This document shows positions 50,490 to 59,629 of a stretch of 64,000 bases of DNA, piece by piece. Origin of the DNA: Bacteroides_D sp963543925 (lineage in GTDB: Bacteria; Bacteroidota; Bacteroidia; Bacteroidales; CAJPTX01); the NCBI GenBank assembly GCA_963543925.1, contig CAUUCP010000001.1, positions 62,001 through 126,000 of the forward strand, written 5' to 3'. A program made the position numbers and the translations under genes. The first letter of the stretch is position 1. Every line of letters begins with the position of its first letter. The notes under the pieces were generated by a model that was not told where the DNA came from, did not search any database, and saw only the letters and a list, made by a program, of their open reading frames with translations.

Positions 50490-52639
50490 CTAGGCTTTAC
50501 TACGATGCTTTTCTAACCATGCTGCGCGAATGGCTCGTAAACGCCGCGATGTCTGCATGACAAAAAAGAGAATCGTTAACACTAACACTCCCCATACCGT
50601 GATGCTGATAAGAGGTATATAGTTCTGTTTTGGGGATGTGCTATGAATACCATCGCGTGCAATGAGATCTAACGTATAAGAAAGGATGGAGTCACCCGCC
50701 TCGCCAGTAAACTCTCTTAAGGAGTAGTCTATACGAATATCTGGTATTACACCACGTCCGTAAGAAATACGAGTATCTTGTGCTGTATCAAAAAACATTT
50801 TTACCACAGGCATCTGTAACTCAAATTGGGAATGAGGGAGCGTATAGTGATAAATAGGTCCTGTGGAGAGGACGTGATAGGGCGAGTTGGTCTCTCTACC
50901 AATTATATACCCCCTCTTTTCTCGATAGACTAACGCTGCCAAAAGCGAACCCATGCTCTGAGTAAACTCATTCGTTAGGACGTAGATATTGCCACGAAAT
51001 GGAATGGGAGAGGGAGGATATGGCTTATTGATATCGTTGTGATATCGCAAATGATGCTCATCCTCTGTGACAGAAAAGGTATAAAGTGGTTCTAAGTCCT
51101 GTTGTGAAGTCGCGTTATAACGTTTTTGAAGTTCTAAAATATGAGCACAAATATCCTTCCATAGATAGGAATGGAAAGGTTCTGTGATAAAATGTGAGAA
51201 TAATGTCTCAACATTCTTGATATTTCCATGTTGAGTATACCGGAGATCTATGATTAGATTTTCACAACCTTCGTGTGCTATGGAATCAAGAAAGCTCTCT
51301 ATTTGAGCAAGCTTTAGTGCTCCGAAATCTAGAGTAGGCAATCCCACGTAAGCGACATGAGGTTTCAAGACTCTATAGCGAATTGTATCATCTGCCAAAC
51401 GGTTGAAATAGGGTGCAAAAGTCGGAGGGATCGGATCAGAATACCCTGCTTCCTCGGGCAATTGTGCGTAATTCCCCGTTTCGTCTTCCTTTAGAGAAAT
51501 GGAGAGACTATGCGTCACCTTATTACGTCGATACCATCGATAGTAGATGCTACTCCCGCGCGTGAACTCATTCATCAGCTGCATTTCAGAACTGTACCCT
51601 CCGACACTATAGGGAATGTCGTTCTCTCTAGTCTTGGCACGTATGAACGAAATTATGGAAGCAGCTGGTTCACCGTCTATAGCAAGAAGGGACTCTCCAT
51701 TGAGTTGTTTGATATCAAGATAGTTATGTGTGATCAATAGCGAATCCCCAAGAATACCAAAAAGAACTGGGTAAAGATAAAGCTCTCGGAGTGAGTCTGG
51801 CAAAGAATGGGAAAGAAGTTTCGTATTGGGATCTCGTACGAAATGCACAAAATGATTCAAAAGTTGAACATAATCCTTGTGTTCCAGAGGAGCTACGAGT
51901 TGTGCACGAAGAGTTTGGTAAAGAGAGTCAAAACTTTCTTTTCTACGATAGTCATATAAGTTGGGATTTCCCTCCTTCAAAAAATCATAGATAATATCAA
52001 GCTCGTTATGCATCTCCGGTACTGTGAACCGTTTTCGCGAGCAGAAGAAGTTATAGTGATGCCTTTTAGGTTTCTTTACTCCAGTAAAAAGGAAGGGATC
52101 ACACAGGTTATTTTTTCCAGATACTGAGAGAGCCACAGCTGGCTGTGGTATCAAGGGAGAAAAATAGTCTACGAAACCGATAGTGTCTCCTTTGTGTATA
52201 GAATCACCAGCACGTAACGTGTACAAGGGTTTGAACCCAGCCATGAGCATATCAGCTGTGCTCGAAGAGAGGGTTATAATCGCATTGATAAACTGTTGGG
52301 AGATCTCATTCTCATTGGCAATTGCTTCAATCTGTTCTTCTTGCTCTTTGTCAGTCTTACGCCGGATGTTCCAGAGTAGAAAATCGGAAAATGAATGCCA
52401 ATAGGCAAAGCGTAGATTAACAATTCGAGCATCAAATGGAGCTAATACAGGACTCCCTTGTTCTGACCCTAAAATAAGCCAAGAACGGTTCACTTTTCCC
52501 GCAATGGTATCACCTGGTCCTCCGATCACCGAGTCGCGATGGTGATAGCCCACTACTGGCGCAATCCCTTCCTGTGCTAGTACGCCTAGCGTATTGCACG
52601 CAAAAAAAGGAATAGAATAGTGAGAATTTTCCTTTGCAT
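50490..52639 (-). CDS. S41-like peptidase with N-terminal barrel domain, frameshifted signal peptide
   Basis: The main frame (687 aa from a GTG at 52553) has an N-terminal barrel-like region with SPVLAPFDARIVNL and LRAGDSIHKGDTIGFV, reminiscent of M23 or lipoyl-type folds, then an S41-like region with LIIDLRYTQHGN, VLTNEFTQSMGSLLAALVYREKRGYIIGRETN (possible catalytic Ser in FTQS) and RGVIPDIRIDYS, then a C-terminal membrane segment (about residues 640-665). No start or export signal is visible in this frame. The ATG at 52639 begins MQRKILTILFLF in another frame, and one extra T in the T7 run (A7 at 52602-52608) would join it to FACNTLGVLAQEG, a clean signal peptide. Confidence 0.7.
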
Positions 52640-52745
52640 CCGAACATTGATGACTCGCTCCGAGTCGCCCGTTATCACACCCTAAAGATAGAAAATTTTA
52701 CCAAGTGTGTCTTTTTTGTTGTTTGACGGTGATTGACCCCGTTGA

Positions 52746-53462
52746 CTATTGGTTCAACAAATTTAGAAAAGGACACGGACTTTCTATATAGAGTTCTTGA
52801 TGATCAATTGGTTGCGTAAAGCGTAAAGAGAAAGCATGCAGAGAAATACCACCATTAGGGAGACTCCGTTTGGCACCGTATTTCAAGTCTCCGTGTACGG
52901 GACAGCCGATGCTGGCGAGCTGTGCCCGAATTTGATGATGACGCCCCGTAAATAATTGAACCTTTAGAAGAGAGAAGCTTCTCGTGAGTCCAACTAGTTC
53001 ATAAGAGAGGACAGATCTCTGAGCGTTAAGATGGGTTGGTTTTACAACGAATGTCTTGTTAAGACGCTCGTTGCGAGAAAGGTAGCTCTCTAGCACTGCT
53101 TCCTCCTGTTCTGGGCGTCCTTCTACTAGGGCATAGTAAAAACGTTCTACCTTTCCTGTTGAAAACTGTTCATGCAACCGAGGAAGTACGCGATCTACTT
53201 TTGCAAAGAGTACAACGCCTGTAACGGGACGGTCGATCCGGTGGACTGCCTGCAAATAGACATTGCCTGGCTTCTGATCCCGCTGTTTTAACTCAGCACT
53301 TAGAGCTGCCTGTAGAGAGCGATCCCCCGTTTTGTCCTCCTGTACAATTTCGCCGACGTTTTTATCTATAGCAAGGAGATGGCGATCTTCGTATAAAATA
53401 CGCTTTAAGCGGGGGCGTTCTCGCTGTTCGGAAAAATGGAGATTAGTATTGTTCTTTCTCAT
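52746..53462 (-). CDS. RluA-family pseudouridine synthase
   Basis: The 238-aa enzyme isomerises uridine in rRNA or tRNA. It has the catalytic motif HRIDRPVTGVVLFAK (Asp), followed by YYALVEGRP and the C-terminal TGRHHQIRAQLASIGCPVHGD. It has no S4 domain and is at the short end of the family. The frame extends to a GTG at 53474, but the ATG at 53462 is preferred; either way it overlaps panB (by 20 bases with this start). Confidence 0.9.
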   Translation of the reverse strand: MRKNNTNLHFSEQRERPRLKRILYEDRHLLAIDKNVGEIVQEDKTGDRSLQAALSAELKQRDQKPGNVYLQAVHRIDRPVTGVVLFAKVDRVLPRLHEQFSTGKVERFYYALVEGRPEQEEAVLESYLSRNERLNKTFVVKPTHLNAQRSVLSYELVGLTRSFSLLKVQLFTGRHHQIRAQLASIGCPVHGDLKYGAKRSLPNGGISLHAFSLRFTQPIDHQELYIESPCPFLNLLNQ

Positions 53463-54258
53463 TGGGAAAATCACCCTCTTTTACATCACGGATATAATTC
53501 TTGAACGCTAGCAGCATCTCTTCCCCTAGGCTTGCATAACGTCGCAAAAAACGTGGTGAAAACGCCTCCGTTATTCCTAACATGTCATGCGAGACAAGAA
53601 CTTGTCCATCCACCTTCCCTCCCGCTCCAATACCTATAACAGGAATTCGAAGTTTGTGTGCTACTTCTGCTCCTAAACGTGCAGGGATTTTTTCCAATAC
53701 AATAGAAAAACATCCAGCAGCTTCTAGCTCCTGAGCATCCGAGACAAGCCGATCAGCTTCCTCTTCCTCAGTTGCCCGTACAACATAGGTTCCGAATTTA
53801 TGAATGCTCTGTGGTGTAAGACCTAAGTGTCCCATGACGGGGATTCCTGCCGAGAGAATACGGTTGACAGAATCGATAATCTCTATCCCTCCCTCCATCT
53901 TTATAGCATCTGCACCACTCTCCTTCATAATGCGAATCGCTGATTGAAGGGCTCTTTGCGAATCTCCTTGATAGGAACCAAATGGCATATCTACCACGAC
54001 AAGAGCATGATTTACAGCACGTACCACAGAGGCAGCATGATAAATCATGTCATCCAACGTGATAGGAAGAGTACTCTCAAAACCAGCCATAACATTGGCG
54101 GCAGAATCCCCAACAAGGATGATATCTATCCCTGCTTGATCTAGAATCCGCGCCATCGAGTAGTCATAGGACGTTAGCATCGAGATCCGCTCCCCTCGAT
54201 CCTTCATCGTTTGAAGCACATGGGTGGTTATTACCCTACGTTTCCCTTCAACAGACAT
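53443..54258 (-). CDS. panB: 3-methyl-2-oxobutanoate hydroxymethyltransferase
   Basis: PanB makes ketopantoate for pantothenate and CoA synthesis. The 271-aa product has MLTSYDYSMARILDQAGIDIILVGDS, the VVVDMPFGSYQG segment, KMEGG, MGHLGLTPQS and IPVIGIGAGGKVDGQVLVSHDMLG. Upstream residues in the longer frame have no family counterpart, so I set the start at the ATG at 54258. It lies 5 bases after the 4-TM gene's stop. Confidence 0.95.
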   Translation of the reverse strand: MSVEGKRRVITTHVLQTMKDRGERISMLTSYDYSMARILDQAGIDIILVGDSAANVMAGFESTLPITLDDMIYHAASVVRAVNHALVVVDMPFGSYQGDSQRALQSAIRIMKESGADAIKMEGGIEIIDSVNRILSAGIPVMGHLGLTPQSIHKFGTYVVRATEEEEADRLVSDAQELEAAGCFSIVLEKIPARLGAEVAHKLRIPVIGIGAGGKVDGQVLVSHDMLGITEAFSPRFLRRYASLGEEMLLAFKNYIRDVKEGDFPNEKEQY

Positions 54259-54263
54259 CTCTT

Positions 54264-54638
54264 TTAGATTGCGTAACGCACTGAAAGCAGTAGCGAAACT
54301 AAATAACAACACAATGCACTAAAAACAAAACCCATACGGTGCTCAATACCGACCAATAGTAACCCCAGTATAACAAAGAGAACATCTATCAATAATTTCC
54401 CTATGGTCAACAGCATAAAGTGAACGACCATCCGATTACGAGCCCCATCAATAATCTTGTGCATGTAATGCATCGCTAGCGCCCCCAGAAGAAAAAAGAA
54501 GGTCGGTACAGCTGGGAATAAGGGAAAATACCCACCCAACAAGCCATTGAAGAGCAGAATGCCCCACAATATGCCACTGATGCCAAGAAAAAGTGCTGAA
54601 GAGTAAAGATATCGCTTAAAGGAAAACGTCCTGCGCAT
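54264..54638 (-). CDS. Small 4-TM membrane protein (AtpI-like position)
   Basis: The 124-aa protein has about four hydrophobic segments with short basic loops (SGILWGILLFNGLLGGYF, AMHYMHKIIDGARNRM, KLLIDVLFVILGLLLVG). In many Bacteroidetes a protein of this size lies after bactofilin at the head of the F-type ATP synthase operon, ahead of atpB. Here the bactofilin is upstream but panB follows instead, so it may be an orphan of that arrangement. The longer frame from 54761 overlaps bactofilin and is not needed. Confidence 0.6.
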   Translation of the reverse strand: MRRTFSFKRYLYSSALFLGISGILWGILLFNGLLGGYFPLFPAVPTFFFLLGALAMHYMHKIIDGARNRMVVHFMLLTIGKLLIDVLFVILGLLLVGIEHRMGFVFSALCCYLVSLLLSVRYAI

Positions 54639-54681
54639 CAGGAAAGTAGAAATATGGGAAACTATAAAGCTGCCGTTTTTA

Positions 54682-55071
54682 TTACTTATCTTTCTTCTCG
54701 TCAACGCCTCGTGCACTAGCACTTTCTCCCGACATTTCGCAGGTACCTGTAAAAATTGCACCTGGTTCGATACCCAAACGTTGGGTCTTTAAGTCTCCCT
54801 CTAGGCGTGAGGTCGATTTCAATGTTAATAACTCTGTTACCAGTAACGTTCCGTGCATATACCCCATTATATCGGCGTTCTTGCATTGCATCTCACCCTC
54901 AATACGCCCAGTCGCTCCGATCACAACCTTACCCTTTACGCGTAAAGAACCAATTACTGTACCGTCTATTCGGAGATCCCCACCGCAATCAATATCGCCA
55001 CGAAACTCAGTTCCAGTACTGATCAAGCTTAGGTTATTCACCGCCGCTTGTGATTCATTTCCTTTTCCCAT
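54682..55071 (-). CDS. Bactofilin
   Basis: Bactofilins polymerise into cytoskeletal filaments through a beta-helix. The 129-aa protein has a short disordered start, the DUF583 core (about residues 18-115) with GTEFRGDIDCGGDLRIDGTVIGSLRVKGKVVIGATGRIEGE and a polar tail. Length and repeat pattern fit well. It lies 43 bases before the 4-TM gene and 25 bases after osmC's stop. Confidence 0.92.
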   Translation of the reverse strand: MGKGNESQAAVNNLSLISTGTEFRGDIDCGGDLRIDGTVIGSLRVKGKVVIGATGRIEGEMQCKNADIMGYMHGTLLVTELLTLKSTSRLEGDLKTQRLGIEPGAIFTGTCEMSGESASARGVDEKKDK

Positions 55072-55096
55072 CCTTTAGTACTTTATGGTAGTGTAT

Positions 55097-55504
55097 TTAT
55101 GTAAAGAGGAGTGATACCTTTTTTTCTACATCGGCAGACAAGCTACGTATCACGGGGCACTCTAGTGTAGCCAATTCCAAGAACTTCTTCTCTTTAGGAG
55201 AAAATTCCCGTCCACGGAGATCAATTTCCAAGAATAGTTTTTTCAAACGCAAGGGCTTCTCTGTCAGTTCGTAGGAAACATGTGCTTTCATGCCCGCTAC
55301 CGAGAATTGGTGGACGTGTGCCACAACACCAATCGTGCTCATCACACAGGTTGCAGCAGCAACACAAAGAACCTGCATGGGACTATAAGCCTGTGCGACC
55401 TCTCCGTCCTGCAGATGCGCTTGTGTCGTAATAGAACTATTTCCACTTGGGTGTATACTTTGGGTCTGATAGTCACCCGTATATAATACTTCTAATGCAG
55501 CCAT
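55097..55504 (-). CDS. OsmC-family protein
   Basis: OsmC/Ohr proteins reduce organic hydroperoxides with two cysteines. The 135-aa protein has YSPMQVLCVAAATCVMSTIGVVA with the first conserved Cys region and LECPVIRSLSADVEK with the second. Length matches the YhfA/OsmC branch. It has its own candidate promoter and faces the terminator of the chemoreceptor gene upstream. Confidence 0.88.
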   Translation of the reverse strand: MAALEVLYTGDYQTQSIHPSGNSSITTQAHLQDGEVAQAYSPMQVLCVAAATCVMSTIGVVAHVHQFSVAGMKAHVSYELTEKPLRLKKLFLEIDLRGREFSPKEKKFLELATLECPVIRSLSADVEKKVSLLFT

Positions 55505-55537
55505 TCTAGAAATACCTCTTCCTCTAAATTTCTCTTA

Positions 55538-55545
55538 CAAATGTA
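55538..55545 (-). promoter_or_regulatory. Candidate -7 promoter element for osmC
   Basis: On the - strand TACATTTG fits TAnnTTTG, 33 bases before the osmC ATG. A TTTG lies 15 bases upstream of it, slightly closer than the usual -33 spacing. Confidence 0.4.
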
Positions 55546-55565
55546 GCGCTTTATTTTTTACAAAG

Positions 55566-55591
55566 AAGCCCCCGCTAGAGAGCGGAGGCTT
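55566..55591 (-). terminator. Terminator of the chemoreceptor gene
   Basis: AAGCCCCCGCT (55566-55576) pairs with AGCGGAGGCTT (55581-55591) over a 4-base loop, one G-U wobble. The T run beyond it on the - strand is short. Confidence 0.65.
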
Positions 55592-55614
55592 GAAAAAAAG
55601 ATTCTGTTCACTCA

Positions 55615-57321
55615 CTATATCTTAAAGAAGCGTGTAGCATCCCGTAAGATATCGGCCTGTGCATTCAATTCCTCAGCACTTGTTGCCAATTCTTCCGAAG
55701 AAGCCGCATTGGACTGTACAACGTCATTCAAAGATTGTATCGCCACATTTATCTGATCCACTCCCGACTTCTGTTCTGTACTAGCCGTGGCAATCTCTTC
55801 TACAAGATGCGCTGTCTTGTGTACGTCTGGGAGCACATTTTGTAGATTTTCTACCGCAGTTTCGGTGGTTGTAAGGGAATGGATTGAGAGATCGCTAATC
55901 TCTTTGGCAGCATCTCGACTCCGTTCTGCCAATTTCCGTACTTCAGAAGCAACCACAGAGAATCCCTTCCCATGTTCTCCTGCACGCGCAGCTTCTACAG
56001 CAGCATTCAGAGCAAGGATATTGGTCTGACGAGCTATCTCACTGACAATAGAGATCTTTTCATGGATTGTTTGTACCGAGGTCATTGAATCACTCATCCG
56101 CGTACTTAGATCGGAAATATGCTGTTCCATCATGCGTGCTAAGCTTTTTGCTTCCATAGCACCATCTGAGTTTTGATCGATGTTGGCATACATTTCCTCC
56201 ATCGCACTGCTGACCTCTTCAGTGCTTGCCGACTGATCGTTTGTTCCTTGAGATATTCGTTGCGAAGCATCGCTGAGTTGTGCACTTGCATCCGCTACAT
56301 TCGCAGCTCCCGTCTGGATCTCATGGATAGTGTCTCGTACCTTCTCTATCATCACATCAAGAGCGATCGTCAGGGCACCAAATTCGTCGTTATAGATCTG
56401 CTGATCCATATCAATCTTAAATGTGAAGTCCCCACGCGAGCAGTGCTGAAGCAGGGATAGCGTATGTTGCAACTGCTTGACAATATAGTTTCCCACAAGT
56501 TGCGAACCAATAATAGAAATCAAAAGCACTACAACTAAGAGTATCACGCTGATACTTACCGCTTTTCTTTCAGACTCATGGTGCATCTCAATGAAATAGT
56601 CCACCATTTCCTCAAAGTGTCCACTCATCTGTACACTCTCTATCTGCGCATTAGCGATATTATCCAATACGAGTTCTCCCTTAGAACGAACTAGAAGTAA
56701 ATCCTTTTTGTACGCCTGCAATGGTTCATAAAGCCTTCCAATAGGCTTTTTTTCTATCGCCGCAATATGTGCAAGAGCACGATCCAGAGAAGCAAGGTTG
56801 CGACGCTCCAGACCAATGATCCCCTCCCGTGCTGTGAGGAAGGATTGCATCAACAATTCACTACTGAGCGAAGTGTCGCCAATAACAAATGACATGTAGT
56901 AATCTATCGCCTTTTGTGTTTTGTCCACAGCCTGCGTAATATCCTTCGCCAAGCCCGATAGTTCCTCTGCGCCTTGGATATATTTTGATATGTTTTCACG
57001 CAAGGCATGCGAACGCGCTGCAGCATCCCCAGTAGAAGAAACAATAGCTTCTAGTTTATCCAAACACTGCAACATACTATCTACATTACTCTTTCCGAGT
57101 TTGAAATGTGCCTCATTAAAGGAATTCGTAAATTCCCGAAAAGCAATCCTCGCTCTAGAGAAATAAGTCTCCGAAGCATTGGCGTACGACATCGCTTCGC
57201 CTGCGGAGGCTATACGTTGTATCTGGTATAACATATAGCCTGCTTCGAGCAAAAAGCCGAACAACATGATAAAGACACAAAGATTCAACTTGCTCTTGGT
57301 CTTCAAGTTCGATATATGCAT
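55615..57321 (-). CDS. Methyl-accepting chemotaxis protein
   Basis: The 568-aa protein has a membrane segment (about residues 13-33), a long helical extracytoplasmic region (about 36-250) of four-helix-bundle type, a second membrane segment (about 256-280), a HAMP domain and a cytoplasmic signalling coiled coil whose hairpin tip reads EIARQTNILALNAAVEAARAGEHGKGFSVVASEVRKLAERS, the hallmark of chemoreceptors. No cheA, cheW or cheY is in the window, and chemotaxis systems are rare in the Bacteroidales, so its partners and role are unknown. It may be horizontally acquired. Confidence 0.92.
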   Translation of the reverse strand: MHISNLKTKSKLNLCVFIMLFGFLLEAGYMLYQIQRIASAGEAMSYANASETYFSRARIAFREFTNSFNEAHFKLGKSNVDSMLQCLDKLEAIVSSTGDAAARSHALRENISKYIQGAEELSGLAKDITQAVDKTQKAIDYYMSFVIGDTSLSSELLMQSFLTAREGIIGLERRNLASLDRALAHIAAIEKKPIGRLYEPLQAYKKDLLLVRSKGELVLDNIANAQIESVQMSGHFEEMVDYFIEMHHESERKAVSISVILLVVVLLISIIGSQLVGNYIVKQLQHTLSLLQHCSRGDFTFKIDMDQQIYNDEFGALTIALDVMIEKVRDTIHEIQTGAANVADASAQLSDASQRISQGTNDQSASTEEVSSAMEEMYANIDQNSDGAMEAKSLARMMEQHISDLSTRMSDSMTSVQTIHEKISIVSEIARQTNILALNAAVEAARAGEHGKGFSVVASEVRKLAERSRDAAKEISDLSIHSLTTTETAVENLQNVLPDVHKTAHLVEEIATASTEQKSGVDQINVAIQSLNDVVQSNAASSEELATSAEELNAQADILRDATRFFKI

Positions 57322-57401
57322 GATGTTGCTGTTGTTTTATTTTTCCAGTACGTATTTCTATTACGCCTAATCAGTAAACTTGTTACAAAAATTGCGTTTT
57401 T

Positions 57402-58328
57402 TCAACCATCAAAGGGAGTAGCATGCATAAAGTCGGGAACATAGCTCCCGATACTACTCATCTCTTGCACCCATCCATTTTTGAAACCAAGAGTGTACAT
57501 AAAGTCAACAACCTCATGATACTCATCTGGAGTCAAAGTCCTTGCAAGCTCTTCTACCTCACAAGCTCGATGTAAGGGGGTATATTGACACATCAGAGAC
57601 AACGTAAGCTTATTCCCAAATTCACTCCAAAGATTAAATAGTGCCGAGCGAGAGTTTTCAACTTGATTGGGCAAGACTAGATGACGAATAATAAGCCCCC
57701 GCAATACCAGCCCATTTGTGTCATAGAGGACTTCCTTTCCCACCTGTCGCACCATTTCGGCAATAGATTCCAAGGCAAGATCGGGATAATTCGGGGCTTG
57801 AGAATAACGTTCACCAAGAACGACGTTACCATACTTATAGTCTGGTAGATAGACATCAATATATCCATCAAGAAGGGAGAGAGCCGATGGTGTATCAAAG
57901 GCATTCGTATTGTATATTGTCAGCGGACGATAGCCTCTTGCACGAACCACCTCGATAATTTCACGAACGTACGGGATATACGGCGTAGGGGAAACAAAAC
58001 CAAGTGCACGCACACCACACGCCAAAATAGAGCAGATTTGCGTGCAGAGCGCTTCTATGGTCGTCTTTGCCTGTTCTAGTGATGAGCCGCGTGTGCTGAT
58101 CTGCCAATTTTGACAGAAAAGACACTGTAAATTACAATGGCTAAAAAAAACGTTACAGACTCCCTCTTCTCCACCTAAAGCTGGCTCTTCACCCAAATGG
58201 CGACAAACCGTAGCAACATATAAGCCACTATCTAGCGCACAACGACCTAATTTACCCGCAAACCGATCAACGCCACAGGCATGAAAACAAAGATGACAAG
58301 ATGTAAATTCAGTAATCGTCTCTAACAT
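57402..58328 (-). CDS. PflA-like radical SAM protein
   Basis: The 308-aa protein has the classic cluster motif CNLQCLFC (Cys 65, 69 and 72) and an additional N-terminal cysteine group (Cys 11, 14, 18 and 30), as in the pyruvate-formate-lyase-activating-like proteins of the TIGR04337/AmmeMemoRadiSam-type group. Substrate unknown. It overlaps the glycosyltransferase gene by 7 bases, so the two are cotranscribed. Confidence 0.85.
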   Translation of the reverse strand: MLETITEFTSCHLCFHACGVDRFAGKLGRCALDSGLYVATVCRHLGEEPALGGEEGVCNVFFSHCNLQCLFCQNWQISTRGSSLEQAKTTIEALCTQICSILACGVRALGFVSPTPYIPYVREIIEVVRARGYRPLTIYNTNAFDTPSALSLLDGYIDVYLPDYKYGNVVLGERYSQAPNYPDLALESIAEMVRQVGKEVLYDTNGLVLRGLIIRHLVLPNQVENSRSALFNLWSEFGNKLTLSLMCQYTPLHRACEVEELARTLTPDEYHEVVDFMYTLGFKNGWVQEMSSIGSYVPDFMHATPFDG

Positions 58329-59578
58329 TCAGGAGTGAGATCCTCTTTCTTTACACTCCAAAGATAGAGATTTTTATAGAAAAACATAAAGTTGGGGGTG
58401 CTCTGAAAATAGGTCATATATTTCCGACGCGCATCTTTTGCATAGTCTGCGTAGTTCGCAAAAATCTGTTCAGCTGCCGTGATAAATTCCAGCTCCGTGG
58501 GTTGAGAGGAAAGTAAGACTCCAGCACCTTCGTCACTTGCCTCAGGATTTCCACCAACAGCCGTGACAATCAATGGCAAACTTGCAGAAAGCGCTTCTTG
58601 AAGCGAGACTGGAATTCCGCCTTCCGTTTCGCTCAGATTTATCATAAGGGCTTTCTCTAATGATGCTAGATAACGTCGGATAACAAGGTTTGCTTGAGCA
58701 CCTTTCAAAGAAACTGCAAGATTGGAAAATCGCAGCGTCGCAATTTTCTTCTCTAAATGCGCTCGTTCTTCCCCATCGCCGAAATGTGTCCAAACTACCG
58801 ATGCGTTAGGGTGTGCCTTGGCAAAAGCATTGATAAAATCGAAGATGAGTCCTATACGTTTCAATGCTACCAGATTGGAGCAACTGACAAATTGGTAATC
58901 TGCTGTTTGTATCTTCTCTGTCGACGAGAAATCTTTTACCCCAAGAGGTGTAAAAAAGGAACGCTCTCTCAATTCTGGATATTGACCATCGATCGTCTGT
59001 TTGGCATAACGACTTGCACAACAAAGCCTATCTAGGGCAAAAAACGATTTCTTGCGAAAAGGGAAACTGTGTACTGGACTCCGGAAATCATAGCCATGAG
59101 CACGTGCAACTCGCAAACAGGACGAGAGTTCAGGACGTCGCGTAGTAGCCAAGGAAAAGCCAGCCAATGTTTCGTCAAACCAATAACTATAAAGCACCGT
59201 ATTCTCCTTGAGAATAGCCTCCTTTACTAAGAAATCTGCAATAAATTCTGCTCGAACATAACGAGCTAAAAGAATGTAAGGCGGTAGACGAAACTGTAAG
59301 AGATAATATCTCAACAGTTCCATACAGAATGCCCAAAAAGAACGACGAATGAGAAAACGATAGACATGTCTAAACGAGAAAGCCGCCACGCGATCAAGCA
59401 ATGTCCTGTTCACTGATACATTGCGCGGAAGAGGTTGGGCTATTTCTCGTTTCTGCTTAAATGGTACAAGCACCAACTCTAGATCTTCCAAGCCAGAAAC
59501 AGTGTATAACTCCTCGGCAAGAAAGATCTCGTTGACCTCCGTAAATGGGAAGTAGAGTGTAAAAAGGTAAACTTTCAA
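58322..59578 (-). CDS. Glycosyltransferase, GT4-type
   Basis: The 418-aa protein starts MKVYLFTLYFPFTEVNEIFLAEEL, typical of GT-B glycosyltransferases, and has the C-terminal donor-binding features NLSETEGGIPVSLQEALSASLPLIVTAVGGNPE with the conserved E-x7-E. Such enzymes act in surface polysaccharide synthesis, but no other polysaccharide genes surround it, which is unusual. Confidence 0.85.
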   Translation of the reverse strand: MKVYLFTLYFPFTEVNEIFLAEELYTVSGLEDLELVLVPFKQKREIAQPLPRNVSVNRTLLDRVAAFSFRHVYRFLIRRSFWAFCMELLRYYLLQFRLPPYILLARYVRAEFIADFLVKEAILKENTVLYSYWFDETLAGFSLATTRRPELSSCLRVARAHGYDFRSPVHSFPFRKKSFFALDRLCCASRYAKQTIDGQYPELRERSFFTPLGVKDFSSTEKIQTADYQFVSCSNLVALKRIGLIFDFINAFAKAHPNASVVWTHFGDGEERAHLEKKIATLRFSNLAVSLKGAQANLVIRRYLASLEKALMINLSETEGGIPVSLQEALSASLPLIVTAVGGNPEASDEGAGVLLSSQPTELEFITAAEQIFANYADYAKDARRKYMTYFQSTPNFMFFYKNLYLWSVKKEDLTPEC

Positions 59579-59629
59579 TGGAAAAGATGGGCGTAGCCTC
59601 TACAAAAAGTACGTTACCGCTCGTGTCTC

